Shown here in pieces: positions 33,985-41,830 of a stretch of DNA of 44,465 bases. The position numbers and the translations under genes were made by a program. Every line of letters starts with the position of its first letter. The stretch's first letter is position 1. Origin of the DNA: Phycisphaerales bacterium (lineage in GTDB: Bacteria > Planctomycetota > Phycisphaerae > Phycisphaerales > UBA1924); NCBI GenBank assembly GCA_016793015.1, contig JAEUJD010000062.1, positions 1 through 44,465 of the forward strand, read 5' to 3'. The notes under the pieces were generated by a model. The model ran no database searches. It saw nothing but the letters and a program-made list of their open reading frames with translations, and was not told where the DNA came from.

Positions 33985-34591
33985 TCTCTCTTTGCCCTTG
34001 CTTCACGACCCAACCACACTCCCGCCCGATCTTCCCGTCCCTCAAGACGATGGCGCCGCCTCGCACCTGCTCGGCATGCCTTTGCCCGACGTCGCACTCG
34101 CAAGCATCGCCGATCGAATCGTCAATCTCCAAGACCTCAAGGGAAAGACTGTGATCTTCTTCTACCCGCGCAGCGGCGTCCCCGGTCGCCCGCCGCCGGA
34201 TGGCTGGGATCTGGTTCCCGGCGCTCGGGGCTGCACGCCCCACTCCTGTGGGTATCGCGATCTCGCGACAGAATTTGCGGCGCTCGGCGTTGCACTCTGC
34301 GGCATCAGCACGCAAACCACCGAGTACCAACGCGAGTTCGCCGAGCGCACGCACCTGCCCTTCGAGCTTCTCAGCGACGCAGGACTCGCGCTCACCAAGG
34401 CGATGAAACTTCCGACCTTGGAAATGCCGCCGATTACCGACGGACTCGAGCCCGGCGGCCCGGCCACGCTTATCAAGCGCATGAGCTGGTATTGCGATCA
34501 GGGCAAGATCCTGCGGGTCTGGTATCCGGTCTTTCCGCCGGATCAGAACGCCTCGGTGGTGCTGACCTGGCTCAAGTCGCTCCCCCTCTAA
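33977..34591 (+). CDS. PrxQ/Bcp-type peroxiredoxin
   Basis: A peroxiredoxin of the AhpC/TSA superfamily, reducing peroxides with a cysteine thiol. The core reads MPLPDVALASIADRIVNLQDLKGKTVIFFYPRSGVPG, then a longer loop common in this subfamily (PPPDGWDLVPGARGCTPHSCGYRD) holding the peroxidatic Cys and, five residues on, the resolving Cys (CTPHSC, a PrxQ-like arrangement). QTTEYQREFAERTHLPFELLSDAGLAL and VWYPVFPPDQNASVVLTWL complete it. The start is unclear: the frame is open back through the inverted repeat, no ribosome site is seen, and candidates are GTG 33977 (inside the repeat) and TTG 33992 or 33998. I report the GTG, giving ~204 residues. The natural start may have been altered by the cassette. 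Confidence 0.85.
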   Translation: MVNLSLPLLHDPTTLPPDLPVPQDDGAASHLLGMPLPDVALASIADRIVNLQDLKGKTVIFFYPRSGVPGRPPPDGWDLVPGARGCTPHSCGYRDLATEFAALGVALCGISTQTTEYQREFAERTHLPFELLSDAGLALTKAMKLPTLEMPPITDGLEPGGPATLIKRMSWYCDQGKILRVWYPVFPPDQNASVVLTWLKSLPL

Positions 34592-34603
34592 GACGCCTCC
34601 AAA

Positions 34604-34638
34604 CAGAAAACGGCCGCGAATCGCGACCGCCTTTTCTG
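34604..34638. terminator. Bidirectional terminator between the peroxiredoxin and atpH genes
   Basis: CAGAAAACGG pairs with the complementary CCG..CTTTTCTG across an inner CGCGA/TCGCG stem. A-rich and T-rich edges on both sides fit termination in either direction, for the forward peroxiredoxin gene (stop 34591) and the reverse atp genes (stop 34683). Confidence 0.75.
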
Positions 34639-34682
34639 ATGTGCTGCTTTGAGCTTTCTCGCTTCGAGCTTTCGCTCCGCGC

Positions 34683-35291
34683 TCAACCCTCGATGATCCG
34701 ATCAATCTTCCCGCGCACCGCCGCATCGCCGTGCGTATTCAGCTGATCGCGGATCTTCCGCAGGCTCGTCTGCACGCTCGCGTCGATGAGCTGATCGCCG
34801 ATGCGGAACTTCACGCCCCCGATCATCGCGGCTTCGGTGTACGTGTGGACCACAACTTCCTTGCCCAGCGCCTTGCCCAGCCGATCCTTCACGCCGCCCA
34901 GTTGTCCCTGTTCCAGCGGCGCCGCCGTGATGACATCCACTTCGACACGTCCGAACTGCTGCTGCACGACCTGGTCGTATGCCGCGGCGATCGGAACGAT
35001 GTGCCCGAGCCGGTCCTTGCGGTTCACCACCAGCAGGAATCGGAGCAACAGCTCATCGATCTTCCCGCTAAGAATCTTCTTCAGCGACACTTCGCGTTCC
35101 GCCGTCGGGATCACACGTGACGCGAGAAACTCGTTGAACGTCTTGTCCGTCCGCGTCATTTCGAGCAGGTCCTCGAACTGGCCCTGCACGGCCTCGACTC
35201 GCTCGCGCCCGCCCGCGGCAAACGCTTCGGCGTACAGGCTCTTCGCGTAGATATTCGCAAGGGCATCCGGCTTGGCTTGGCTCAGTGGCAT
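34683..35291 (-). CDS. atpH: F-type ATP synthase subunit delta
   Basis: Delta links the F1 head to the b-subunit stator. The 202-residue protein has the OSCP/delta pattern: an N-terminal helical domain starting ALANIYAKSLYAEAF with DKTFNEFLASRVIPTAEREVSLKKIL, and the conserved C-terminal segment VEVDVITAAPLEQGQLGGVKDRLGKALGKEVVVHTYTEAAMIGGVKFRIGDQLIDASVQTSLRKIRDQL. It is last in the reverse-strand atp run; atpA, atpG, atpD and atpC would normally follow, but instead there is a terminator and an unrelated gene on the opposite strand. The 53 bases ahead of its start contain a loose CAGT/GTCAG-type short repeat and no strong ribosome site. Confidence 0.93.
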   Translation of the reverse strand: MPLSQAKPDALANIYAKSLYAEAFAAGGRERVEAVQGQFEDLLEMTRTDKTFNEFLASRVIPTAEREVSLKKILSGKIDELLLRFLLVVNRKDRLGHIVPIAAAYDQVVQQQFGRVEVDVITAAPLEQGQLGGVKDRLGKALGKEVVVHTYTEAAMIGGVKFRIGDQLIDASVQTSLRKIRDQLNTHGDAAVRGKIDRIIEG

Positions 35292-35344
35292 GGAAGTCCA
35301 GTCTTCAGTGGTCAGTTGTCAGCAATACGAACTCAAAGAACGGC

Positions 35345-35926
35345 TTAGTTTCGCAGACCCTGCAACTGGCCCAGCGACTCTTCCACCAGGCGCTGCTGAT
35401 CCTGCGGGTTGATCTCGCGCTTCAGGATCTTGCCGGCCACCATCGTCGCCAGGTTCGTCGCGTCTGTGTACAGCTCCGCAACCGCCGCCTGCTTGGCCTG
35501 CTGGATCTCCTTCACCGCACGCTCGCGCATCGCGTTGAGCTCGATCTCCGACTTCGCCCGCAGTTCCGCGGCAAGCTGACTCTGCTGCGCCTTGGTCTGC
35601 TCGATCAACTTCGCGGCCTCGGTGCGGGCCTGCGCCAGGCTGGCCTCGTACTGAGCGAGCGCCTCGGCCGCCTGCTTGCGGGCCTTCTCGGCCGCTTCGA
35701 TTTCCGAGCGGATCTTGTTCGAGCGATCGTCGAGGCCGCTGCTGATCGCGGGCCACACCTTCGCGCCGAGCACGGCGATGACGAAGAGGAACACGAGAAT
35801 CGCGGTGATGCCCGTCACCAGGCCCTGCTTCACGCTTGGCAGCGCGCCCACCTCTTCATTCGCGAGCGCGAGCGTGGGGACAAGCATCATCGAAGCCGCG
35901 GCAAAGTACAGAGAGAAACGCTTCAT
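35345..35926 (-). CDS. atpF: F-type ATP synthase subunit b with N-terminal signal sequence
   Basis: The b subunit forms the peripheral stalk. The 193-residue protein has a membrane helix (GLVTGITAILVFLFVIAVLGAKVWPAISSGLDDR) followed by the long charged helix characteristic of b (IRSEIEAAEKARKQAAEALAQYEASLAQARTEAAKLI and onward). Ahead of it is an extra signal-peptide-like leader (KRFSLYFAAASMMLVPTLALA), about 40 residues before the real membrane helix, which normal b subunits lack. ATG 35924-35926 has GGAGAT at ~6 bases. It lies between atpE and atpH. Identification is firm; cleavage of the leader is inferred. Confidence 0.93.
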   Translation of the reverse strand: MKRFSLYFAAASMMLVPTLALANEEVGALPSVKQGLVTGITAILVFLFVIAVLGAKVWPAISSGLDDRSNKIRSEIEAAEKARKQAAEALAQYEASLAQARTEAAKLIEQTKAQQSQLAAELRAKSEIELNAMRERAVKEIQQAKQAAVAELYTDATNLATMVAGKILKREINPQDQQRLVEESLGQLQGLRN

Positions 35927-36000
35927 CGAAAATCTCCAACGGGCTCGTACGGTGCCCAGAGAGGGTCTGTCAGTTCCAGAATCCGGCCATTCCAAAATCC

Positions 36001-36026
36001 GGGAGCTTCTCGCTAAAGAAGCCCCC
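36001..36026 (-). other. Hairpin between atpE and atpF
   Basis: Arms GGGAGCTTC (36001-36009) and GAAGCCCCC (36018-36026) pair at eight of nine positions around an 8-base loop, in the 117-base gap after atpE. It has only a weak T run after it on the reverse strand, so it could protect the atpE transcript or partly attenuate, which would favour making more c subunit. Confidence 0.4.
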
Positions 36027-36043
36027 GTTTCATTCGTCTTCGA

Positions 36044-36358
36044 TCAGGCCAGGAAGCCGACCGCGACCGCGAACAGCGTCGCGCCTTCGATCAGAGCCGC
36101 AGCCAGAATCATGTTGATCTGGATCTTGCCGCTCGCCTCGGGCTGGCGCGCGATCGACTCGACCGCGCCCTTGCCGACCAGGCCGATGCCCAGGCCGCCG
36201 CCGACGACGGCCAGGCCCGAACCCAGCACCGCGAGACCCTTGCCGACCGCCGTGCCCGCGGCAACAGCGCCCGGAGCAGCCGGTTCGGCCGCCTGAGCGA
36301 CCGTGGCCAGCGCCGCAACCGCAACGCCCGCAACAACCATCTTCGTGCTCATCTTCAT
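36044..36358 (-). CDS. atpE: F-type ATP synthase subunit c with N-terminal leader
   Basis: The c subunit forms the proton-driven rotor ring. Residues ~38-104 are a complete c subunit: first helix GKGLAVLGSGLAVVGGGLGIGLVGKGAVESIARQPE (with the polar RQP loop), second helix INMILAAALIEGATLFAVAVGFLA with the ion-binding Glu in ALIEGATLFA. The Ala-loving residues around it do not show the Gln/Thr signature of a sodium-type ring, so protons are likely. About 30 residues precede the normal start, with a signal-like helix and cut site (MVVAGVAVAALATVAQAAEP). ATG 36356-36358 has AAAGGA upstream; ATG 36350-36352 is nearly as good. Confidence 0.93.
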   Translation of the reverse strand: MKMSTKMVVAGVAVAALATVAQAAEPAAPGAVAAGTAVGKGLAVLGSGLAVVGGGLGIGLVGKGAVESIARQPEASGKIQINMILAAALIEGATLFAVAVGFLA

Positions 36359-36443
36359 AAAACTCGATCCTTTCAAATCAGTGCCCGGGAGTGCGATAGT
36401 GCCCGGCGGACTTTGCCGCAGAGCCTGAAACGTGGCCCGTTAT

Positions 36444-37364
36444 TCACGCGTGGGCGTGCTCGTGACCGTGTGCATGATCATGCCCGTGCTCATGATCGTG
36501 CTCTTCGTGGTGATCCATCAGCGAGATAAAGACCGTCGTCAGGAACATGAAGACGAAGGCCTGGAGGAACGCGACAAACAACTCGAGAATCATCACGGCC
36601 ATGCCGCCGACGATGCTGACGAGCGTGACGGGGGCCTGGATCAGGATGCCCTTGTCCCACACCACGCCCGCGAACATGAACAGCGTCGCAAGCAAAATGT
36701 GCCCGGCTGTCATGTTCGCGAACAAACGAACCGCGAGCGCGACGGGCTTGATGAAAATCTGGCCGAGGAACTCGATCGGAACGATCAAGGGCCACACGAA
36801 CCACGGCGCATCGGCCGTCAGGTGCTTGATGTATCCGCCCGGTCCGAGCCTCGCGAGAGCAGCGCCGTTGAAGAGCAGGGCCGCGATCAGAGCGAGAGCG
36901 CCCGTCACCCAGATATTCTGAGTGGCTGTGCCGCCCACGAACGCGGCGTGATTGTCACGCAGATTCGGGAAGAGCAGATGCTGAATGTCCAGCAGGGGCA
37001 GCAGGCCCAGCAGATTGTTCACCAGAATGAAGAAGAAGATCGACCAGAGCATCGGCATCAGCTTGTCGGTGCGGTCACCCAGCAGCGGACGGACCACTTC
37101 TTCCCGCAGATAGACGCAGATCACTTCAACGAGTTGGGCAAACTTGCCCCGCGTGATGAACCGCTCGTTCCCATCCGATTCCGGACCCGTCTTCACGCGG
37201 CTCGCCACGTAGAGCCCGCCCAGGATCAGGATGATCGCCGACAGAACCAGGTTCCCCTGATTGCCCGACCACAGCCACCAGCCATCCGCAGACTTCACGC
37301 CAACGTGGTTGTACACGTGGTCGGCAGGGCTTCCGGCGGCAAGCGTCAACAAGTGTTCAAACAT
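36444..37364 (-). CDS. atpB: F-type ATP synthase subunit a with His-rich C-terminal tail
   Basis: The a subunit carries the proton half-channels. The 306-residue membrane protein has the conserved second-last helix with the essential Arg (FIKPVALAVRLFANMTAGHILLATL), an earlier segment IFFFILVNNLLGLLPLL, and a final helix VFMFLTTVFISLMDH. The protein ends with a metal-binding-looking tail in which 11 of the last 22 residues are His, alternating with Asp, Glu, Gly and Ala; normal a subunits stop near the end of the last helix. Start ATG 37362-37364 (MFEHLLTL) is chosen over a Met four residues upstream. It follows the AtpI-like gene. Confidence 0.94.
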   Translation of the reverse strand: MFEHLLTLAAGSPADHVYNHVGVKSADGWWLWSGNQGNLVLSAIILILGGLYVASRVKTGPESDGNERFITRGKFAQLVEVICVYLREEVVRPLLGDRTDKLMPMLWSIFFFILVNNLLGLLPLLDIQHLLFPNLRDNHAAFVGGTATQNIWVTGALALIAALLFNGAALARLGPGGYIKHLTADAPWFVWPLIVPIEFLGQIFIKPVALAVRLFANMTAGHILLATLFMFAGVVWDKGILIQAPVTLVSIVGGMAVMILELFVAFLQAFVFMFLTTVFISLMDHHEEHDHEHGHDHAHGHEHAHA

Positions 37365-37412
37365 GGTACCGGTCAACTCCAGAGCGAACCCGATCGCGAA
37401 TACCCGAAGACT

Positions 37413-37847
37413 CTACGAAAGCACGCTCGGCGCTGCACGCCGAACGCGTTCCGCTTCAAACCGCGACAGCAGCACAAAGGCCGCGATCGTTTCGAGCAAG
37501 AGGACAATCACGCCGCCCCCCACAACCCCGATCCAGAACGGCTGCTTCACGATCTCCTTCACCTGCGTGAAGTAGAACGCAATCGCGAGCAGGGCGAGCA
37601 TGCGCATCATCGATGCACCGAAAATCAGCAAACCCCAACTCTGCATGCCGTCCGACATGCGGATGACCGCGGGCAGAAAGCCCACCACCCCGGCAAGACA
37701 GACGGCCATCGCTGCGAGCTTGGCCGAGTCGTCCGATCCTCGCATCCCGATCGCAAACGCAACGCTCGCCCCGATCGCAACAAACAGCGCCATCAAGACC
37801 GCGTACATCAGTCGAGGGGGCTGCGTGGTTGGAGCGGGAGAGATCAC
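37413..37847 (-). CDS. AtpI-like four-helix membrane protein
   Basis: A small membrane protein located immediately before atpB, the position of atpI in many atp operons. Four hydrophobic helices are evident: LMYAVLMALFVAIGASVAFAIG, AKLAAMAVCLAGVVGFLPAVI, WGLLIFGASMMRMLALLAIAFYF and WIGVVGGGVIVLLLETIAAFVLL, with a short charged end. AtpI helps assemble the c ring or supply Mg2+. The sequence match to AtpI is weak, so position and topology carry the call. The start is uncertain: GTG 37845-37847 gives 144 residues; ATG 37806-37808 starts directly at the first helix; neither has a clear ribosome site. In 37848-38115 I see no gene and no convincing promoter. Confidence 0.65.
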   Translation of the reverse strand: MISPAPTTQPPRLMYAVLMALFVAIGASVAFAIGMRGSDDSAKLAAMAVCLAGVVGFLPAVIRMSDGMQSWGLLIFGASMMRMLALLAIAFYFTQVKEIVKQPFWIGVVGGGVIVLLLETIAAFVLLSRFEAERVRRAAPSVLS

Positions 37848-38115
37848 GGTGGGCGTCTGAGTTCTCAAACTACAAAAAGCGAGCGAATGCAACGATTCCG
37901 ACACCCTGTCGACCCGCGAAATTCGCTTCACTGATTCGGTGTCTGAACGGTCGGCCGATAGGGTCGAAAGGATAGGCATTCGAACCGGTTTTGGCGAGTA
38001 ACTCAAGCCCCGGATTCCGTCGCTCCGCAGGCCCAAAGCCTCGCAGCGGCGCGAGCGCCAAGCGAACTCGCCCGTGATCGTCGTCGCCGTCAAAACACTT
38101 GGAATACAGCCGATT

Positions 38116-38529
38116 TCAGCCGGACTTCGACTTCCGTCGCTCCCGCTCAGCCTTTTCCTTCGCCTCGGTTTTCAGCGTGTTCCGCACGATCTGCACGAAC
38201 GCCAGGACGAAACCCGCCGCCAGCCCGCCCAGCACGCCCCACGGCCTTGTCTTGAAGAAGTAATCGCACAACCACCCGAGCATCAGGCCCGCGATGATCG
38301 TGAAGACAAAGTTCAGTGCCGCGCCCCAGGCCTTGCCCGCATCCATCAGCGAGCCCACCGCACCCAACTTTGGCGCATCTCGCCCCGGCATTGGAATTCC
38401 GACCGGTTCTCTCAGCAATTCCGGAATCTTCGGTGCGGCATCAATCGCGGCCTGATACGGATCGGCCGGACGCTCCCCCCCCTCGGGCAACACCTCGCCA
38501 TTCCCCTGCTTGTGGTGCCCGTGATGCAT
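38116..38529 (-). CDS. AtpZ/AtpI-like F0F1-ATPase assembly membrane protein
   Basis: A 137-residue protein. After a His-containing start (HHGHHKQGNG) and a soluble stretch, two membrane helices follow: GAALNFVFTIIAGLMLGWLCDYFF and WGVLGGLAAGFVLAFVQIVRNT, with a basic C-terminus (KEKAERERRKSKSG). The helix-hairpin motif GxxxNFxFxxxAGxMLGWLxD...P...LxGxxxGFxxAF matches the AtpZ (F0F1-ATPase subunit, Ca2+/Mg2+-related) family found first in atp operons. ATG 38527-38529 has GGCGG just upstream. It begins 52 bases after the alaS stop, so the alaS-atp run may be one transcript. The family is clear; its role as a magnesium or assembly factor is based on relatives. Confidence 0.82.
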   Translation of the reverse strand: MHHGHHKQGNGEVLPEGGERPADPYQAAIDAAPKIPELLREPVGIPMPGRDAPKLGAVGSLMDAGKAWGAALNFVFTIIAGLMLGWLCDYFFKTRPWGVLGGLAAGFVLAFVQIVRNTLKTEAKEKAERERRKSKSG

Positions 38530-38581
38530 CCGCCACGATTCCTTCTGTTTTCTTTCCACGAGTGTGTGAATGGGGCGCCGA

Positions 38582-41500
38582 TCAATGCACCACGCGGTGT
38601 GCCGCGGCCCGCGCCGCCAGAATCGCTTCCTTGATCTTGCTCGCGTCGGTGCCGCCGCCCTGCGCGCTGTCGGGCTTGCCGCCACCCTTGCCTCCCACCA
38701 CTGCCGCTGCCTCGCGCAACCAGTCGCCGGCCTTCAGCCCCTTCTGGATCAGCGGCTCGGGCACGATCGCGTTGATTGTGATCTTTCCCGTCGGATGATC
38801 GACGCTGAAAATCATGATCGCGGCACGCGGGTTCGCATCGCGCACCACCGCGACCGCCGCGTTCAGCGCGTTGCGGTCGTCGCCGGCCTCGATCGAACCC
38901 ACGATGATCTGCTGATTCGCGAGTTGTGCCGATTCGGCCAGCACCTTCGCCTCGCGCACAGCCTCGGTCTGCCTTCCCGCGCTCGCCGCCTTTGCCGCGT
39001 TCTTCGCGCGTTCCTGCAACGCCGTGATCGAGCCGCGTAGCGCCGTTTTTCGCGCCGTCGGCATCACCGCGTCGTCGAGAAGTTTGAGCAACCCCGGAAT
39101 CTCGTTCGCGAGCGCGCCGTCGCTCAGCAGCCCGACGCTCCGAATCTTCGCCTCCGCCGAATCCGCGGCATGAATCGCGGCTTCGGCGGGCTTGCCGCTC
39201 AATGCCACGATCCGGCGGACACCCTTGGCCACCGCCTCTTCGGAAATGAGCGCAAACGCGCCGATCTGCGAAGTGGTCTGCACGTGCGTGCCGCCGCAGA
39301 ATTCGATCGATATCTCGCGCCAGCCCGGATTCTGAGCCGATTCCATCAGGTCCGCGACCGGCTGGCCGATCGAAACAACCCGCACCGGATCGGGATACGC
39401 CTCGCCGAAAACCGCGCGAAGCCCGTTGATCCCGCGAGCGGAAGTCAGCGGCGCCGCCTGCGCATACACCGTCAGATCGTGCTTGATCTGATCGCGCACG
39501 ATCGACTCAACCTTGCCCAGTTCCTCGGGGCTGACAGGCTGGCCGTGCGAGAAGTCGAACCGCATGCGGTCCGCCGCGACCAGCGAACCCTTCTGATCGA
39601 CGCCGTCACCGAGCACCGCCCGCAGCGCGAAATTCGCAAGATGCGTCGCGGTGTGATTCGAGGCCGTCGCGTTGCGCCGGGGCTTGTCCACGTTAAGCGC
39701 GACCGTGTCCCCCACGCGCAGTTCGCCGTGCGTCACCATCCCGATGTGCAGGACATAGCCGCCGAACGCCGCGACCGACTCCACGCGGAATCGCCCGCCA
39801 TCGTGGTGATCGCGCACGCTGCTCTTGGTCTCACCGATCACCTCGATCTCGCCGATGTCGCACTCCTGCCCGCCCATCGCGGCGTAGAAGCACGTCTTAT
39901 CCAGCACGATCCCCACCTGCGTCTTGTGATTGAAGACCGGTCCGGCGGATTCATCGAGGCTCGTGCCGTTCCAGATCGCCTTCACGTGCGCCTTCTGCGC
40001 CTTCATGTCGAACTTGCAGTGATCGTCGGTGGTCTCGATGCCAAGACGCATCAGCCGCGCTACGGCATCGCCATCGAGCGTGATCGTCTTCTCGGCTTCC
40101 TTCTTCTCGCTGGCGCGGGAAAGCTCTTCGGCCTTCTTCTTTTCCGCTTCATAACCGGGCATATCGACCGTGATGCCTCGCTCCTGCGCCATCAGTTCAG
40201 TCAGATCGACCGGGAAGCCAAAGGTGTCGTAGAGCTTGAAAGCGTCGGTGCCCGCGATCTTTCCGCCCTTGGGAATCGAAGTCGCCAGCGACTCGAAAAG
40301 CTTGATCCCGCGATCAAGCGTCCTCCCGAAGCTCTCTTCTTCATCGCGGATAATTGCTTCGACCTTCGCCGGATCCTTCTTGAGTTCCGGGAACGCTTCG
40401 CCCATGTGCTCGACGACAACCGGCACAAGCCCCGCGAAGAAACCGCCCTTGGCGCCCAGCATCTGCCGCCCGTAGCGAACCGCGCGACGCAGGATGCGCC
40501 GCAGCACGTACCCGCGCCCCACGTTGCTCGGAACCGCTCCATCCGTAATCGCAAACGTCAAGCACCGGATGTGATCCGCAATAACGCGATACGCCGTGTC
40601 GATGTTCCCGACATCCTTCGCGCCCAGCATCCCGCGATACTCGCGAGCGCCCGTCGCCCGCTCGATCGCCATGAAAATCGGCGCGAACAGATCGGTGTCG
40701 TAGTTGCTCCGCCGGTTCTGGAGCACGCTGACAAGCCGCTCCAGTCCCATGCCCGTATCAACATGCTTCGCAGGAAGCGTGATCAATTTGCGATACTTTG
40801 CTTCGATCTCGGCGCGAGACTTGAAACCGGTTTCCGCTTTCTGCGCTTCCGGGGTTCGATCCCAAGTGTCCAGCGCCGCCGCACCCTCCGCCGAGTACTC
40901 CGAATTGAACTGGATAAAGACGTTGTTCCAGATCTCAAGGACATCCGGATCGCCCATGTTGACGATCGACGCCGCGTTGCGATCGGATTCGCCCAAGGCC
41001 GCGAGCCGATCCACATGGATCTCGGTGCACGGGCCGCACGGCCCGGTGTCACCCATCATCCAGAAGTTGTCCTTCATGTTTCCCGGAATCACGCGATCCG
41101 CGGGCAGATACTGAAGCCACAACTGGCGGGTCTCTTCATCCGGCTCCATCCCGAAACGCGGGTCGCCCCCGAAATAGGTCGCATACAACGCGCTCGACGG
41201 AATGCCGTACACCTTTGTCAGCAGTTCCCACGACCAGTCGATCGCTTCCTTCTTGAAGTAGTCCCCGAACGACCAGTTGCCCAGCATCTCGAAGAACGTG
41301 TGGTGGTACGTGTCTTTGCCCACATCCTCGAGGTCGTTGTGCTTGCCCCCGGCGCGGATGCACTTCTGCGTGTCCGCAGCACGCCTCAGTTTCGCCAGCG
41401 GGCTGCTCGGTTCCACCTGCCCCAAAAAGATCGGCTTGAACTGATTCATCCCCGCGTTGGTGAACATCAACGTCGGGTCATCGACCGGCACCACGGGCGA

Positions 41501-41602
41501 ACTCGGAACGATCACGTGCCCATCGGGCGCGCCGTTCCCTGTCCCCTTGGACTGGAAGAACTCAAGAAAGGTCTTTCGGATTGCGCGGCTAGTCAGGGTC
41601 AA
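38582..41602 (-). CDS. alaS: Alanine--tRNA ligase AlaS
   Basis: AlaS charges tRNA-Ala. The ~1006-residue protein opens with IRKTFLEFFQSKGTGNG and class II motifs (HVIVPSSPVVPVDDPTLMFTNAGMNQFKPIFLG; KHNDLEDVGKDTYHHTFFEMLGNWSFGDYFKKEAI). The editing and zinc domain shows SNHTATHLANFALR (HxxxH) and EFCGGTHVQTT (CxxxH). The C-terminal domain ends with GGKGGGKPDSAQGGG, the usual GlyxGGG close. It is ~130 residues longer than E. coli AlaS through loop inserts (for example AALDTWDRTPEAQKAETGFKS). No ATG fits: TTG 41600-41602 is chosen, with GGAG about 10 bases upstream, since the open frame before it is G/C-run spacer. It is followed by the atp genes and divergent from sthA. Confidence 0.95.
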   Translation of the reverse strand: MTLTSRAIRKTFLEFFQSKGTGNGAPDGHVIVPSSPVVPVDDPTLMFTNAGMNQFKPIFLGQVEPSSPLAKLRRAADTQKCIRAGGKHNDLEDVGKDTYHHTFFEMLGNWSFGDYFKKEAIDWSWELLTKVYGIPSSALYATYFGGDPRFGMEPDEETRQLWLQYLPADRVIPGNMKDNFWMMGDTGPCGPCTEIHVDRLAALGESDRNAASIVNMGDPDVLEIWNNVFIQFNSEYSAEGAAALDTWDRTPEAQKAETGFKSRAEIEAKYRKLITLPAKHVDTGMGLERLVSVLQNRRSNYDTDLFAPIFMAIERATGAREYRGMLGAKDVGNIDTAYRVIADHIRCLTFAITDGAVPSNVGRGYVLRRILRRAVRYGRQMLGAKGGFFAGLVPVVVEHMGEAFPELKKDPAKVEAIIRDEEESFGRTLDRGIKLFESLATSIPKGGKIAGTDAFKLYDTFGFPVDLTELMAQERGITVDMPGYEAEKKKAEELSRASEKKEAEKTITLDGDAVARLMRLGIETTDDHCKFDMKAQKAHVKAIWNGTSLDESAGPVFNHKTQVGIVLDKTCFYAAMGGQECDIGEIEVIGETKSSVRDHHDGGRFRVESVAAFGGYVLHIGMVTHGELRVGDTVALNVDKPRRNATASNHTATHLANFALRAVLGDGVDQKGSLVAADRMRFDFSHGQPVSPEELGKVESIVRDQIKHDLTVYAQAAPLTSARGINGLRAVFGEAYPDPVRVVSIGQPVADLMESAQNPGWREISIEFCGGTHVQTTSQIGAFALISEEAVAKGVRRIVALSGKPAEAAIHAADSAEAKIRSVGLLSDGALANEIPGLLKLLDDAVMPTARKTALRGSITALQERAKNAAKAASAGRQTEAVREAKVLAESAQLANQQIIVGSIEAGDDRNALNAAVAVVRDANPRAAIMIFSVDHPTGKITINAIVPEPLIQKGLKAGDWLREAAAVVGGKGGGKPDSAQGGGTDASKIKEAILAARAAAHRVVH

Positions 41603-41652
41603 GCGATCAAATCTCCGTGGGCTCAAAGCGTAGCCGAATCGAGTTTCAGGAG

Positions 41653-41698
41653 CCCCCTCCCCGAGGGAGGGGGTTGCGGGGTGGGGGGTGGGGGTGGG
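41653..41698 (+). other. G-run / hairpin in the alaS-sthA promoter region
   Basis: Six G runs (3 to 6 bases) crowd 41665-41698, enough for G-quadruplex formation, and the first runs also pair with CCCCCTCCC (41653-41661) around a CGA loop. A C-rich counterpart follows at 41720-41760. It lies between the divergent starts of alaS (41602) and sthA (41831). Confidence 0.6.
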
Positions 41699-41830
41699 CT
41701 GAAGAGGGCAGCGACTTCCAACCCCTTCCCACCTCCCCGCATCCGCCCCCCACCCTTGAGCCGATAAACACTGGGGCAACCTTCTACTTGTTACCATCGC
41801 CCCGCCTTCGTTCTCTGGAGTCCATTTAGA

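Noticed and set aside
35292..35344. Short CAGT/GTCAG-like repeats between atpF and atpH
   Set aside because: Too short and irregular for a defined repeat element; no effect can be argued.
36380..36412. AGTGCCCGG direct repeat upstream of atpE
   Set aside because: Two 9-base copies in GC-rich sequence could occur by chance; position gives no clear role.
39170..41767. An 865-codon forward frame opposite alaS
   Set aside because: Shadow of alaS in a high-GC genome; no domain or signal.
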